From: Solobacterium sp.
GTDB taxonomy: Bacteria; Bacillota_I; Bacilli_A; Erysipelotrichales; Erysipelotrichaceae
Direction of reading: 5' to 3'
NCBI GenBank assembly: GCA_017419465.1
Contig: JAFOLE010000264.1
Coordinates: 1-7,069, forward strand
DNA: 7,069 nt
Below, one piece after another: positions 1-6,208 of the stretch (position 1 is its first letter; every line of letters begins with the position of its first letter). The notes under the pieces were generated by a model. That model saw only the letters and a program-made list of their open reading frames with translations, was not told the origin of the DNA and ran no database searches. The position numbers and the translations under genes were made by a program.

Positions 1-20
1 AAATCAGAATATTGTTTCAT
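1..20 (-). CDS. Start of an unidentified gene, cut by the left window edge
   Basis: An ATG at 20-18 opens a reading frame whose first residues are MKQYSD before the window ends. The call rests on the translation signal: a perfect AGGAGG lies at 35-30, nine bases before the ATG, the best ribosome site in the window. The gene follows the yhfC-like gene on the same strand but is separated from it by an intrinsic terminator at 114-149, so it probably has its own transcript. Six residues cannot identify a product and none is proposed. I am fairly sure that translation starts here and know nothing about function. Confidence 0.6.
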
Positions 21-29
21 CTTTAGATG

Positions 30-35
30 CCTCCT
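30..35 (-). promoter_or_regulatory. Strong ribosome binding site for the gene starting at 20
   Basis: The minus strand reads AGGAGG here, followed by nine bases and then ATG. It is the main evidence that the open frame at 20-1 is a real gene. A TTGACA-like hexamer lies upstream at 92-87, but at 17-bp spacing it meets a GC-rich sequence and not a -10 box, so I do not call a promoter. The site is also bracketed by a 7-bp inverted repeat (1-7 AAATCAG and 34-40 CTGATTT) that could fold over the start region. Confidence 0.6.
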
Positions 36-49
36 GATTTCTACAGCCA

Positions 50-70
50 GCGCCGACCGGAGGGAGGCGC
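50..70 (-). repeat. GC-rich inverted repeat in the leader of the left-edge gene
   Basis: GCGCC at 50-54 and GGCGC at 66-70 are perfect inverted copies separated by 11 bases, in a GC-rich block between AT-rich sequences. It lies between the yhfC-like terminator and the ribosome site at 35-30, so it could form a stem-loop in the 5' leader of the next gene. No T-tract follows it on either strand, so it is not a terminator. I do not recognise a known riboswitch; a chance repeat in a GC-rich patch is possible. Confidence 0.3.
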
Positions 71-113
71 CCGATTTTGATAATTCTGTCAATATCTTTT
101 AGAAGAAAGTGCA

Positions 114-149
114 GAAAAAAACACCCATACCGTTTGTAAGTATGAGTGT
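114..149 (-). terminator. Intrinsic terminator of the yhfC-like gene
   Basis: On the minus strand, ACACTCATAC (149-140) and GTATGGGTGT (130-121) form a 10-bp stem with one G-U pair and a nine-base loop, running straight into a T-tract at 121-115. It starts 56 bases after the stop codon at 206 and separates that gene from the one starting at 20. Confidence 0.88.
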
Positions 150-205
150 ATCCATCATCAGTTCAGCGCAAGCTTAACTTAATGACGTTGTGCTTCGGCA
201 GCTTT

Positions 206-1015
206 TTAATTTGCATTCACAGTTTCATGATTCTGTTTCCATACCGTCCAGGCGAACCAGCACACCACTGCGGCCACACAGAGAATTACAAGTTCCGCAA
301 GCACCGGTGTTAACAGTGCGCCTGCAATGACGGACAGAAAGTCGATCAGGGCGTGAAGTTCGACCGCGATCAGAAGCAGGCGGCGGTTTCTTGCCGGATC
401 CTTTACGGCATAGAACACAAGAACAGATAATGCGATCTGCGCCGCAAGTGCGATCAGCCGTTCCGCAAAGGACAGCAGATAGAGCCAGGGCGAGGTTGTT
501 GTAAGCTGTGCAAACACCATCTGCATCTGTCCCAGCATATCGCCCGACAGTGTTCCGAGAACTGCGCCGGCGGAGCCGCTGTTGATCGAAGCCGCATAAA
601 TCAGATTGTTGGCCATCGTGACAGAGAATATATTGAACATTTCACTGCCGCCGTGTCCTGCTCCGTACATCACCGCATTCCAGTCCCAGCTCTGTTCTTT
701 TTTCAGAATGCGGGAGAAGCAGAAGTAACGCGCCAGTTCTTCAAACAGACCTGCCGCAATTCCGCCGTACAGTGCATAGAGATACAGATTCCCCTGAATA
801 ACTGTCCCGATGGAGGAACGGAATACCAGCGCGTGAAAGAGCCGCTCCAGAATACTGACCGCAATCAGAAACGCAAGCCATCCGACGAAAAAGGCCCGCG
901 GGGATGCATGCTTCTTCCGGTTCAGGATAAAGAAGAGAACCAGCGGCACAATGATTCCAAGTGCCATGCATACAGCGATCATTACAATTGAAGCCTGTGA
1001 TACGTGATATTCCAT
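206..1015 (-). CDS. YhfC-family (glutamic-type) intramembrane protease homologue
   Basis: This 269-residue protein is almost wholly hydrophobic, with about seven to eight predicted membrane segments (for example residues 9-31, 40-58, 74-91, 176-203, 213-233 and 238-257). It matches the YhfC family, which belongs to the wider CPBP/PrsW-like group of intramembrane proteases. The motifs expected for that group are visible in order: FEELAR with the paired glutamates E92-E93, GHGGSE with H121 and E125, an ER pair at 185-186, and H221-ALI-D225 in a late helix. These polar residues within membrane helices are the presumed active site; the substrate is unknown. The ATG at 1015 is supported by GGGGA at 1026-1022, six bases upstream. 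The gene has its own -10 box at 1041-1036 and a terminator at 149-114, so it is probably monocistronic. Family assignment is confident; proteolytic activity is inferred from motifs only. Confidence 0.85.
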   Translation of the reverse strand: MEYHVSQASIVMIAVCMALGIIVPLVLFFILNRKKHASPRAFFVGWLAFLIAVSILERLFHALVFRSSIGTVIQGNLYLYALYGGIAAGLFEELARYFCFSRILKKEQSWDWNAVMYGAGHGGSEMFNIFSVTMANNLIYAASINSGSAGAVLGTLSGDMLGQMQMVFAQLTTTSPWLYLLSFAERLIALAAQIALSVLVFYAVKDPARNRRLLLIAVELHALIDFLSVIAGALLTPVLAELVILCVAAVVCWFAWTVWKQNHETVNAN

Positions 1016-1035
1016 AACAATTCCCCTTTGTGTTA

Positions 1036-1041
1036 ATTATA
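1036..1041 (-). promoter_or_regulatory. -10 box for the yhfC-like gene
   Basis: The minus strand carries a perfect TATAAT at 1041-1036, just behind the flavodoxin terminator. No convincing -35 lies at 16-18 bp spacing (the 17-bp position reads CCATTC), and there is no extended TG. A start near 1029 would give a leader of only about 14 bases, with the ribosome site GGGGA almost at the mRNA 5' end. The box is clear; its use as a promoter is likely but not certain. Confidence 0.5.
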
Positions 1042-1050
1042 CGCGCATTT

Positions 1051-1076
1051 AAAAAGCTGAATGGTCTCAGCTTTTT
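1051..1076. terminator. Symmetrical intrinsic terminator after the flavodoxin-like gene
   Basis: AAAAAGCTGA (1051-1060) and TCAGCTTTTT (1067-1076) are perfect inverted copies with a six-base loop, so either strand gives a short GC-containing stem flanked by A and T runs. It lies 10 bases beyond the flavodoxin stop at 1086 and should end that minus-strand transcript. By symmetry it could also stop plus-strand transcription, although no plus-strand gene is evident nearby. Confidence 0.8.
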
Positions 1077-1085
1077 TGAACGATC

Positions 1086-1514
1086 TCAGTAATTGAACGC
1101 ATCCAGCACTTCTGCCGCAAAATCGCGTGCATCTTCAAGTTCTTCTTCACCCGGCTTGCCTTTGTTCATCAGAAGGAATCTTCCCTTTACGAGAAGATGT
1201 CTTGGATAAACGGCAATTCCCTTGTGCTCCAGAAGATTCACCGCAAGCGCAAGATGGTCGGTGCCGGTAGCACTTGTGCTGAACAGTGCCGCACCTTTGA
1301 TGGCGTTGACCGGCAGCTGGTCCAGATAGTCCAGCATGGAGCTGTCCGGCTTGCCGGCATAAATACCCATTCCGACAAAGAGCAGATCGGAACGGGAAAT
1401 GTTGTTCGGTTCCTGAATATCTACGGCCTCAACGCCGCACTCATCCACAATCGCTTCGGCCACTTTCTGGGTATTGCCGCCGCGCGACTGATAAATCACA
1501 TTAATAACTGTCAT
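1086..1514 (-). CDS. Flavodoxin-like FMN-binding protein
   Basis: At 142 residues this is the length of a short-chain flavodoxin domain. The first strand runs into an FMN phosphate loop, YQSRGGNT at residues 8-15, a variant of the family's S/T-x-T-G-N-T. A second strand, DLLFVGMGIYAGKP (43-56), and the strand and loop at about 75-84 (ALFSTSATGT) occupy the usual flavin-ring positions. The C-terminal segment after GRF, with a Gly-Lys-Pro-Gly turn and an EDAR helix, is typical of stand-alone flavodoxin family proteins. The likely role is one- or two-electron transfer with bound FMN in the cytosol; the partner is unknown. The ATG at 1514 fits the family N-terminus, but no good Shine-Dalgarno precedes it. 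It lies 38 bases after the membrane-protein gene at 1553 and is probably co-transcribed with it, ending at the 1051-1076 terminator. No radical-enzyme or iron-uptake gene nearby suggests a specific job. Confidence 0.8.
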   Translation of the reverse strand: MTVINVIYQSRGGNTQKVAEAIVDECGVEAVDIQEPNNISRSDLLFVGMGIYAGKPDSSMLDYLDQLPVNAIKGAALFSTSATGTDHLALAVNLLEHKGIAVYPRHLLVKGRFLLMNKGKPGEEELEDARDFAAEVLDAFNY

Positions 1515-1552
1515 AATTTCAGATATTGTTACTCACTTCTGATTCAGAGTTC

Positions 1553-1894
1553 TTATTTTACGAATACGTGTTCAAACACACCGTTAAGGAATGCAAGAAG
1601 AATAGAAAGCCATACTGCAGCGCCGAATGACGCAATGGATGATCCGTCACTGAACCGGAACGCTGCCCACAGGACCAGTCCGTTGATGACAAACGAGAAC
1701 AGGCCGAGCGTTGTAACCGTCAGGGGGAAAGCCATCACTTTCAGCAACGGCTTGATTGTCTGATTGAGAATCGTCACAGCAAGCGCTGTAACCGCAAGTG
1801 CGGCGATATCCGCAAACGCAACTGACGTGGAAAAACGGTCAATGACCCAGAGCGACAGTGCGTTGATAATCCATACTTCAAAAAACTTACTCAT
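1553..1894 (-). CDS. Small four-helix membrane protein, 'phage holin' superfamily IV type
   Basis: This 113-residue protein has four hydrophobic segments, at about residues 5-22, 26-44, 57-77 and 88-109. The layout (an N-terminal amphipathic helix, an LNQTIKPLLKVMAFPLTV stretch at 42-59 and a short fourth helix) matches the family annotated as mycobacterial 4-TMS phage holin (PF04020). Members are widespread chromosomal proteins of unknown function, and the holin label is historical: no endolysin, capsid or other phage gene is in the window. In the second segment, N43-Q-T-I-K-P is the conserved polar landmark of the family. The ATG at 1894 is the only reasonable start but lacks a clear ribosome site. 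It sits 87 bases after the carboxypeptidase gene with no terminator between, and 38 bases before the flavodoxin-like gene, so it is probably the middle gene of a three-gene unit. Confidence 0.8.
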   Translation of the reverse strand: MSKFFEVWIINALSLWVIDRFSTSVAFADIAALAVTALAVTILNQTIKPLLKVMAFPLTVTTLGLFSFVINGLVLWAAFRFSDGSSIASFGAAVWLSILLAFLNGVFEHVFVK

Positions 1895-1981
1895 ACGGTG
1901 ATTAGTTTACCATCTTTTTTACGATTCGTGCGATTTCCCACACTTTTCACATAACATTCATTTTTTCGAACTTCCGATTCC

Positions 1982-3277
1982 TTATTTTGGCGGCATCAGC
2001 AGTTCATGGAGCCACTTCACCGCCGGTCGGAAAACCATGAATGCAAGTAATGCAACACAGGCCCAGTCAAATATCTGCTGTCCCAGCGCCGTATAGTTTA
2101 CCGGCTCCTTTTCCGGCTCCCGGACAATCTCCGCAGTTAACGGAGATCTTCCGATTTCTTCCCCGTCCAGCAGGAAGACCACTTCCGCGCTGATATGTTC
2201 CGGCGTCTTCGCATCTTCATTTTTTACAACGATTTCGGATGTGATGCTTTCAGCGCCTACGCCTTTCGGCAGAAGAATATTGAAGCTGCTATCCGCCGTA
2301 AATGTGACATCCGCGATATGTGTTTTCCCGTCATCCACCGAGATCGTCTTTGTGCCGATCTGTTCCGGTGTGACGGTGATTGTCTGCGCACTTTCAAATC
2401 CATAATCAAACAGCCGCGCCGCATCCCTGTAGGCTGCCTCTGCATTGGCTTCATGCATGACGACCGCAATGAGACCGGTGCTCCCGCGCTCCGCATATGC
2501 CGCAAGCGCAAATCCGTTGGCAGGCGTGGAGCCGATCTTTCCGCCGACTGCGCCGTCATAACTGTATGCCCCGTCACGCAGGAATTCGCAGTCATTGGCA
2601 ATTGCCCGTGTCTGTGCCTGCATGTTAGTGGCAGCCATCGTATGGGACGGTGCGCCGAATACCTTCCGGAACCGCTCGTTCTTTATCGCATTCTGCGTCA
2701 GAACCGCAAGATCATATGCGGTCGAATACTGTCCTGCCGCCGCAACACCGAACGGATTTTCAAAATGCGTTCCGCTCATGCCGTACGTTTCCGCACGTTC
2801 ATTCATCAGTTTTACAAATGCGGGAATATCACCTGCGGCACCTTCCGCCAGCATCGCGCAGGTATCATTTGCGCTCGCCAGCATCGTCGCATATTCACAG
2901 TCGCTGACACTCAGGGTTTCTCCCTCCTGAATCCACAGTACGCCCTGATCATGGCTGTAGCTCTGAAATGCCTGCGATGACATTGTCAGCGTGTCATCAT
3001 CATTCAGTTTTTCCGCCGCAAGCAGGACGGTCATGATTTTGGTGAGCGATGCCGGATCACCCGGTTCCTCTCCCTGCTTGTCAAACAGGACGATGCCGCT
3101 TCCCGCTTCGATCAGGACCGCATATTCCGCCGACAGTTCAACCGCATATTCTTCAACCGGTTCTTCTGTTTCTTCAGCGTTTCCCTCCGGATCGGTTTCC
3201 GGAGACGGTGCCGCTTCCGCAAGAACCGGCGTCATCGCTGTCAGAACAGAAAGAAACAGTGCAATCAGTTTTCTCAT
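1982..3277 (-). CDS. D-alanyl-D-alanine carboxypeptidase (peptidase S11, PBP5/DacF type)
   Basis: The enzyme removes the terminal D-Ala from peptidoglycan pentapeptides on the outer membrane face, limiting cross-linking. The 431-residue product begins with a signal peptide (MRK, hydrophobic residues 4-19, cleavage near A20-E-A22), then an acidic Glu/Pro-rich linker (25-43). The S11 catalytic domain follows, with S77-L-T-K80 (nucleophile and base) and S135-A-N137. The third motif reads K247-I-G249, where the family normally has KTG. A PBP5-type C-terminal domain spans roughly 296-388. Residues ~401-420 form a hydrophobic helix followed by a basic, membrane-proximal tail, as in membrane-anchored members. 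I chose the ATG at 3277 because AGGAGAG precedes it and the signal peptide begins there. The frame stays open to 3409, but that adds 44 residues that would bury the signal peptide and cover the candidate promoter. The gene follows the ATPase terminator and probably leads the transcript continuing into 1894-1086. Confidence 0.92.
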   Translation of the reverse strand: MRKLIALFLSVLTAMTPVLAEAAPSPETDPEGNAEETEEPVEEYAVELSAEYAVLIEAGSGIVLFDKQGEEPGDPASLTKIMTVLLAAEKLNDDDTLTMSSQAFQSYSHDQGVLWIQEGETLSVSDCEYATMLASANDTCAMLAEGAAGDIPAFVKLMNERAETYGMSGTHFENPFGVAAAGQYSTAYDLAVLTQNAIKNERFRKVFGAPSHTMAATNMQAQTRAIANDCEFLRDGAYSYDGAVGGKIGSTPANGFALAAYAERGSTGLIAVVMHEANAEAAYRDAARLFDYGFESAQTITVTPEQIGTKTISVDDGKTHIADVTFTADSSFNILLPKGVGAESITSEIVVKNEDAKTPEHISAEVVFLLDGEEIGRSPLTAEIVREPEKEPVNYTALGQQIFDWACVALLAFMVFRPAVKWLHELLMPPK

Positions 3278-3286
3278 AGTTCGTAT

Positions 3287-3293
3287 CTCTCCT
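3287..3293 (-). promoter_or_regulatory. Ribosome binding site that sets the carboxypeptidase start
   Basis: AGGAGAG on the minus strand lies nine bases before the ATG at 3277. The upstream in-frame ATG at 3409 has no comparable site. Together with the signal peptide this decides for the shorter, 431-residue protein. Confidence 0.75.
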
Positions 3294-3332
3294 GTACCGG
3301 CATCCTGTTCAAAGATGCCCTGTATAAGGTCT

Positions 3333-3366
3333 GTGCCGGAATGTGCACCCACAGTTCCGGATGCAC
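3333..3366 (-). other. Stem-loop in the leader of the carboxypeptidase gene
   Basis: On the minus strand CCGGAA (3360-3355), a single bulged C, TGTG, a four-base loop, CACA and TTCCGG (3341-3336) form a 10-bp stem. Flanking GTG (3366-3364) and CAC (3335-3333) could lengthen it across a three-base bulge. No T-run follows, so it is not a terminator. It lies between the candidate promoter (3398-3369) and the ribosome site at 3293-3287, so it would sit at or near the mRNA 5' end. It could be a stabilising 5' hairpin, a regulatory leader or a protein-binding palindrome; the sequence does not say which. Confidence 0.5.
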
Positions 3367-3368
3367 CT

Positions 3369-3398
3369 ATTTTACCATCCGCATTTTGTGGCTGAAAA
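3369..3398 (-). promoter_or_regulatory. Candidate sigma-A promoter for the carboxypeptidase unit
   Basis: TTTTCA (3398-3393, four of six matches to TTGACA) is followed after 18 bases by TAAAAT (3374-3369, five of six matches to TATAAT). Transcription would start near 3362 and give a leader of about 85 bases. It lies downstream of the ATPase terminator, where a promoter is needed, but the -35 and the spacing are only moderate. An alternative TATACA at 3326-3321 has no usable -35. Confidence 0.4.
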
Positions 3399-3421
3399 CC
3401 GTTTGACATACCCGCACATAT

Positions 3422-3452
3422 AAAAACAGCAGATGTTCAGCACCTGCTGTTT
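3422..3452 (-). terminator. Intrinsic terminator of the metal ATPase gene
   Basis: AAACAGCAG (3452-3444) and CTGCTGTTT (3432-3424) form a perfect 9-bp stem with an 11-base loop, and the minus-strand T-run reaches 3422. The stem begins 11 bases after the stop codon at 3464, separating the efflux unit from the carboxypeptidase unit. Confidence 0.88.
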
Positions 3453-3463
3453 CAGACAATTCC

Positions 3464-6208
3464 TTATTCTGCATCACCAAGCCGAAGCAGCCGCATTGCG
3501 TTCATCACGCACAGCATCGCCACACCGGTATCCGCAAAGATTGCCCACCACATATTCGCAATACCGAAGGCACTGAGAATCAGGGTAAGAATCTTGATTC
3601 CGATCGCGCCGTAAATATTCTGATTCACCACGCGCAGAATCTTTTTCGCACCGCTGATCGCCCGGGCCATTCCGGTCGGCTTGTCATCCATGATAACGAC
3701 ATCTGCCGCTTCAATCGCCGCATCACTGCCGAGTGCGCCCATCGCAAATCCGATATCCGCTGCCGCAAGTACCGGTGCGTCATTGACGCCGTCTCCCGCA
3801 AATACGGTAATGCCTTCCTTGCGGTATTCATTGATGCGTTCCACCTTATCCTGCGGCATGCATCCGCCATGCACTTCATCCACGCCAAGCGCCTGTCCGG
3901 CTTTTGCCGCAATCTTGGGATTGTCACCGGATACGATGACGGTCTTCAGTCCGCTCTGTTTCAGTCTCGCCACAGCGTCCTTCGCATCGGCCTTCAGCCG
4001 GTCCTCCAGAATGATGCAGCCTTCATAAACACCGTTCTTTGCGACATAGACCATGGTTCCCGGATCATCTTCTTCCTGGAATTCGATTCCGAAATCATGC
4101 ATCATCCGGCTGTTTCCCGCAAGGATCATATCGTTTTTGACAGTTACCTGAACACCGCGTCCGGCAATCTCATTGACGTTGTCGATATCTGCCGTATTGA
4201 GTTCTTCACCGCATGCCGCACGGATGCCTGCCGCAATCGGATGATTGGAGGAGGCTTCCGCATATGCCGCATCCTTCAGAACCGTTTCACGGTCAAGCGA
4301 CGTACGGACTTCGCTGACCTCAAACACGCCTTCCGTCAGCGTGCCGGTCTTATCGAGCACGGCAGTCTTTGCGCGTGCCAGCGGTTCCACCATATTTGCG
4401 CCTTTGACAAGAATACCCTGTTTGGAAAGACCGCCGATTCCCGCAAAGAAGGACAGCGGCACAGAGATGACAAGCGCACATGGGCAGGAGATGACAAGGA
4501 ACGTGCAGGCACGATAGATTCCTGCATTTACATCCTTTGTCACAATCGCGACGATGATTGCGACCGCGATCGCAGAGAATACAACCGCAGGCGTATAGAT
4601 CCGTGAGAATTTTGTAATGAAGTGTTCCGCGTTGGCCTTTCTGGAATCCTGGTTTTCCACAAGGTCCAGAATCCGGGCAACGGTGCTTTCACCATACGGC
4701 TTTGTGACTTTGATTTCGAGCACACCGTTTTCGTTTACCGATCCGCTGATTACCTCATCGCCTTCATCCACATCCCGGAGTTTTGACTCTCCGGTAAGTG
4801 AAGCGGTATTGAGAGAAGAAGCGCCATGCAGGACAACACCGTCCAGCGGAATCCGCTCACCCGGTTTCACCCGTATCACATCACCGACAGCGACATCCGC
4901 AGGTGATACCTGCACGAATGTGTCGCCCCGTTTCACGTTTGCATAATCCGGACGGATATCCATCAGCTCTCCGATGGAACGGCGGGAGTTATCGACCGCA
5001 CGGTCCTGGAAGTATTCACCGATCTGATAAAACAGCATGACACCCGCCGCTTCACGGAAATCCTTCAGATACATTGCCGCAAGCGTTGCGACGCTCATCA
5101 GGAAATGCTCATCGAATACCTGTCCTCTGCCGATGCCCCGCACTGCTTTGTACAGTACGTCATAGCCAAGAATCAGATATGCCGCAATTTCCGCAAGAAT
5201 CTGGGGCATGCCTTTCAGAAACAGTCCCAGGACAAACAGCAGCGCACCTGCCGCAAGCCGGATCGGCATAATGTCTTTTTCTTCCGGTTCGGCGGCTCTG
5301 GTCTTCGCTTCATATGCGATCACCTTCGCGTCCGGTTCTTCCTTTGCGACCAGTTCACGGATCATCTGTTCGGCTTTTGAAGGATCTGCGCAGTCAAATG
5401 TCAGCGTGCTGTTCATGTAGCTGAAGCTGACATTGGACAGACCCTCTAATTTGGAAATCTTCTGTTCAAGTTCTGCCGCGCAGTCTGCACAGTCCACATC
5501 TTCAATGCGGAGACGGTAAGCGCCGGAGGGCTCATGGATCTCCGTCTCAAGACGTTCTTCCGCATGATGATCATGATGATGTTCGTGATGATGTTCATGC
5601 CCTTTTGCGGTAATCACCGCATCCGGTTCTTCCTTTGCGGCCACCGCTCTGACGCGTGCTTCCATTTCCTTTCCTTTGGAGTGGTCACACTCATAGGTCA
5701 GGGAGTTCTTCATGAAATTCAGCGATACGTTGGAGATACCTTCCAGTTTTGAAATCTCACTTTCCAGTTTTGCGGCGCAGTTTGCGCAGTCAATGCCGGT
5801 AATCTCAAAATGATATACAGCGGTTTCTTCCCCGTGTTCATGATGATGTTCCTTGCACTCACATTCTTCATGCTCATGATCATGATGATGGTGCGCATGG
5901 CATTCGCGTTCCTCATGGTCATGTTCATGACACCCGCATTCTTCTTCATGGTGGTGTTCGTGATGATGATCATGTCCCTTTGCGGTAATCACCGCATCCG
6001 GTTCTTCCTTTGCGGCCACCTCTCTGACGCGTGCTTCCATTTCCTTTCCTCTGGAATGGTCGCAGTCATAGGTCAGGGAACTCTTCATGAAATTCAGCGA
6101 CACGTTGGAGATGCCTTCCAGTCTGGAAATCTCACTCTCCAGCTTTGCTGCGCAGTTTGCGCAGTCAATGCCGGTAATTTCAAATTTATATGTTGCCAGT
6201 TCGCTCAT
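3464..6208 (-). CDS. cadA: Zn/Cd/Pb-exporting P1B-2-type ATPase with three HMA domains and His-rich tails
   Basis: This protein exports divalent soft metals from the cytosol using ATP. Its 914 residues carry three HMA domains with Zn-type DCxxC cores (C16/C19, C141/C144, C240/C243). His-rich tails follow the first (79-125: 21 His, 5 Cys) and the second (204-215: 9 His). The P-type core has TGES (472-475), the transmembrane CPC metal site C575-P-C577, the phosphorylated aspartate in D619-KTGT, H656-P in the nucleotide domain and GDGVND (805-810). K872 in TM7 and D893 (DTG) in TM8 have the same 21-residue spacing as the ZntA metal-site pair, which argues for Zn/Cd/Pb over Cu. I chose ATG 6208: GTG 6226 has no ribosome site and abuts the operator, while GGGTGA (6219-6214) precedes the ATG, weakly but suitably spaced. 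Promoter and operator lie at 6284-6227, terminator at 3452-3422; no regulator gene is in view. cadA and zntA are equally valid names. Confidence 0.95.
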   Translation of the reverse strand: MSELATYKFEITGIDCANCAAKLESEISRLEGISNVSLNFMKSSLTYDCDHSRGKEMEARVREVAAKEEPDAVITAKGHDHHHEHHHEEECGCHEHDHEERECHAHHHHDHEHEECECKEHHHEHGEETAVYHFEITGIDCANCAAKLESEISKLEGISNVSLNFMKNSLTYECDHSKGKEMEARVRAVAAKEEPDAVITAKGHEHHHEHHHDHHAEERLETEIHEPSGAYRLRIEDVDCADCAAELEQKISKLEGLSNVSFSYMNSTLTFDCADPSKAEQMIRELVAKEEPDAKVIAYEAKTRAAEPEEKDIMPIRLAAGALLFVLGLFLKGMPQILAEIAAYLILGYDVLYKAVRGIGRGQVFDEHFLMSVATLAAMYLKDFREAAGVMLFYQIGEYFQDRAVDNSRRSIGELMDIRPDYANVKRGDTFVQVSPADVAVGDVIRVKPGERIPLDGVVLHGASSLNTASLTGESKLRDVDEGDEVISGSVNENGVLEIKVTKPYGESTVARILDLVENQDSRKANAEHFITKFSRIYTPAVVFSAIAVAIIVAIVTKDVNAGIYRACTFLVISCPCALVISVPLSFFAGIGGLSKQGILVKGANMVEPLARAKTAVLDKTGTLTEGVFEVSEVRTSLDRETVLKDAAYAEASSNHPIAAGIRAACGEELNTADIDNVNEIAGRGVQVTVKNDMILAGNSRMMHDFGIEFQEEDDPGTMVYVAKNGVYEGCIILEDRLKADAKDAVARLKQSGLKTVIVSGDNPKIAAKAGQALGVDEVHGGCMPQDKVERINEYRKEGITVFAGDGVNDAPVLAAADIGFAMGALGSDAAIEAADVVIMDDKPTGMARAISGAKKILRVVNQNIYGAIGIKILTLILSAFGIANMWWAIFADTGVAMLCVMNAMRLLRLGDAE
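5597..5812 (-). repeat. Second copy of the duplicated HMA unit (residues 133-204)
   Basis: This stretch, encoding the second HMA domain up to the first His of the next tail, matches 5972-6187 at an offset of exactly 375 bases. By eye there are roughly 15 differences in about 216 bases, and the proteins differ at only about six positions, mostly conservative (R/K, D/E, S/N). It is an in-frame internal duplication. The third HMA domain (residues 230-300) shares the fold but is clearly older. Confidence 0.9.
5972..6187 (-). repeat. First copy of the duplicated HMA unit (residues 8-79)
   Basis: Partner of the repeat at 5597-5812. The shared block begins at the first beta strand (FEITGIDC), includes the whole HMA domain and ends with VITAKGH, where the His-rich tail begins. 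The two following tails differ in length and composition (47 residues with cysteines here, 12 without cysteines after copy two), so they have changed since the duplication. Confidence 0.9.

Noticed and set aside
27..80. Short plus-strand frame beginning ATG CCT CCT (17 codons)
   Set aside because: No ribosome site, and its first codons are the complement of the minus-strand AGGAGG site.
95..124. Minus-strand Phe-rich nine-codon frame (MGVFFCTFF) resembling an attenuator leader peptide
   Set aside because: The Phe codons come from the terminator T-tract, there is no ribosome site, and the ATG lies inside the terminator stem.
1538..1548. Palindrome TCTGA-t-TCAGA upstream of the flavodoxin-like gene
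   Set aside because: Eleven bases in an intergenic gap with no promoter beside it; chance is a sufficient explanation.
1553..1894. Prophage remnant suggested by the 'holin' family name
   Set aside because: PF04020-type proteins are common chromosomal membrane proteins and no other phage gene, attachment site or composition shift is seen.
1895..1981. Search for a promoter or terminator between the carboxypeptidase and holin-like genes
   Set aside because: Only short imperfect palindromes (for example ACGA-t-TCGT near 1921) without a T-run and a TAAACT box without a -35 are present; nothing is strong enough to annotate.
3278..3409. In-frame N-terminal extension of the carboxypeptidase starting at ATG 3409
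   Set aside because: It has no ribosome site, would bury the signal peptide 44 residues inside, and covers the candidate promoter and the leader stem-loop. The ATG at 3277 has AGGAGAG and a standard signal peptide.
3403..3426. Plus-strand TTGACA followed by TATAAA as a promoter
   Set aside because: The spacing is only about 10 bases and no plus-strand gene follows; TATAAA belongs to the flank of the ATPase terminator.
206..4400. Frequent plus-strand CCGCAAG words scattered through the genes
   Set aside because: They are the complement of CTT GCG (Leu-Ala) codon pairs in Ala-rich proteins and occur in frame, so codon preference explains them.
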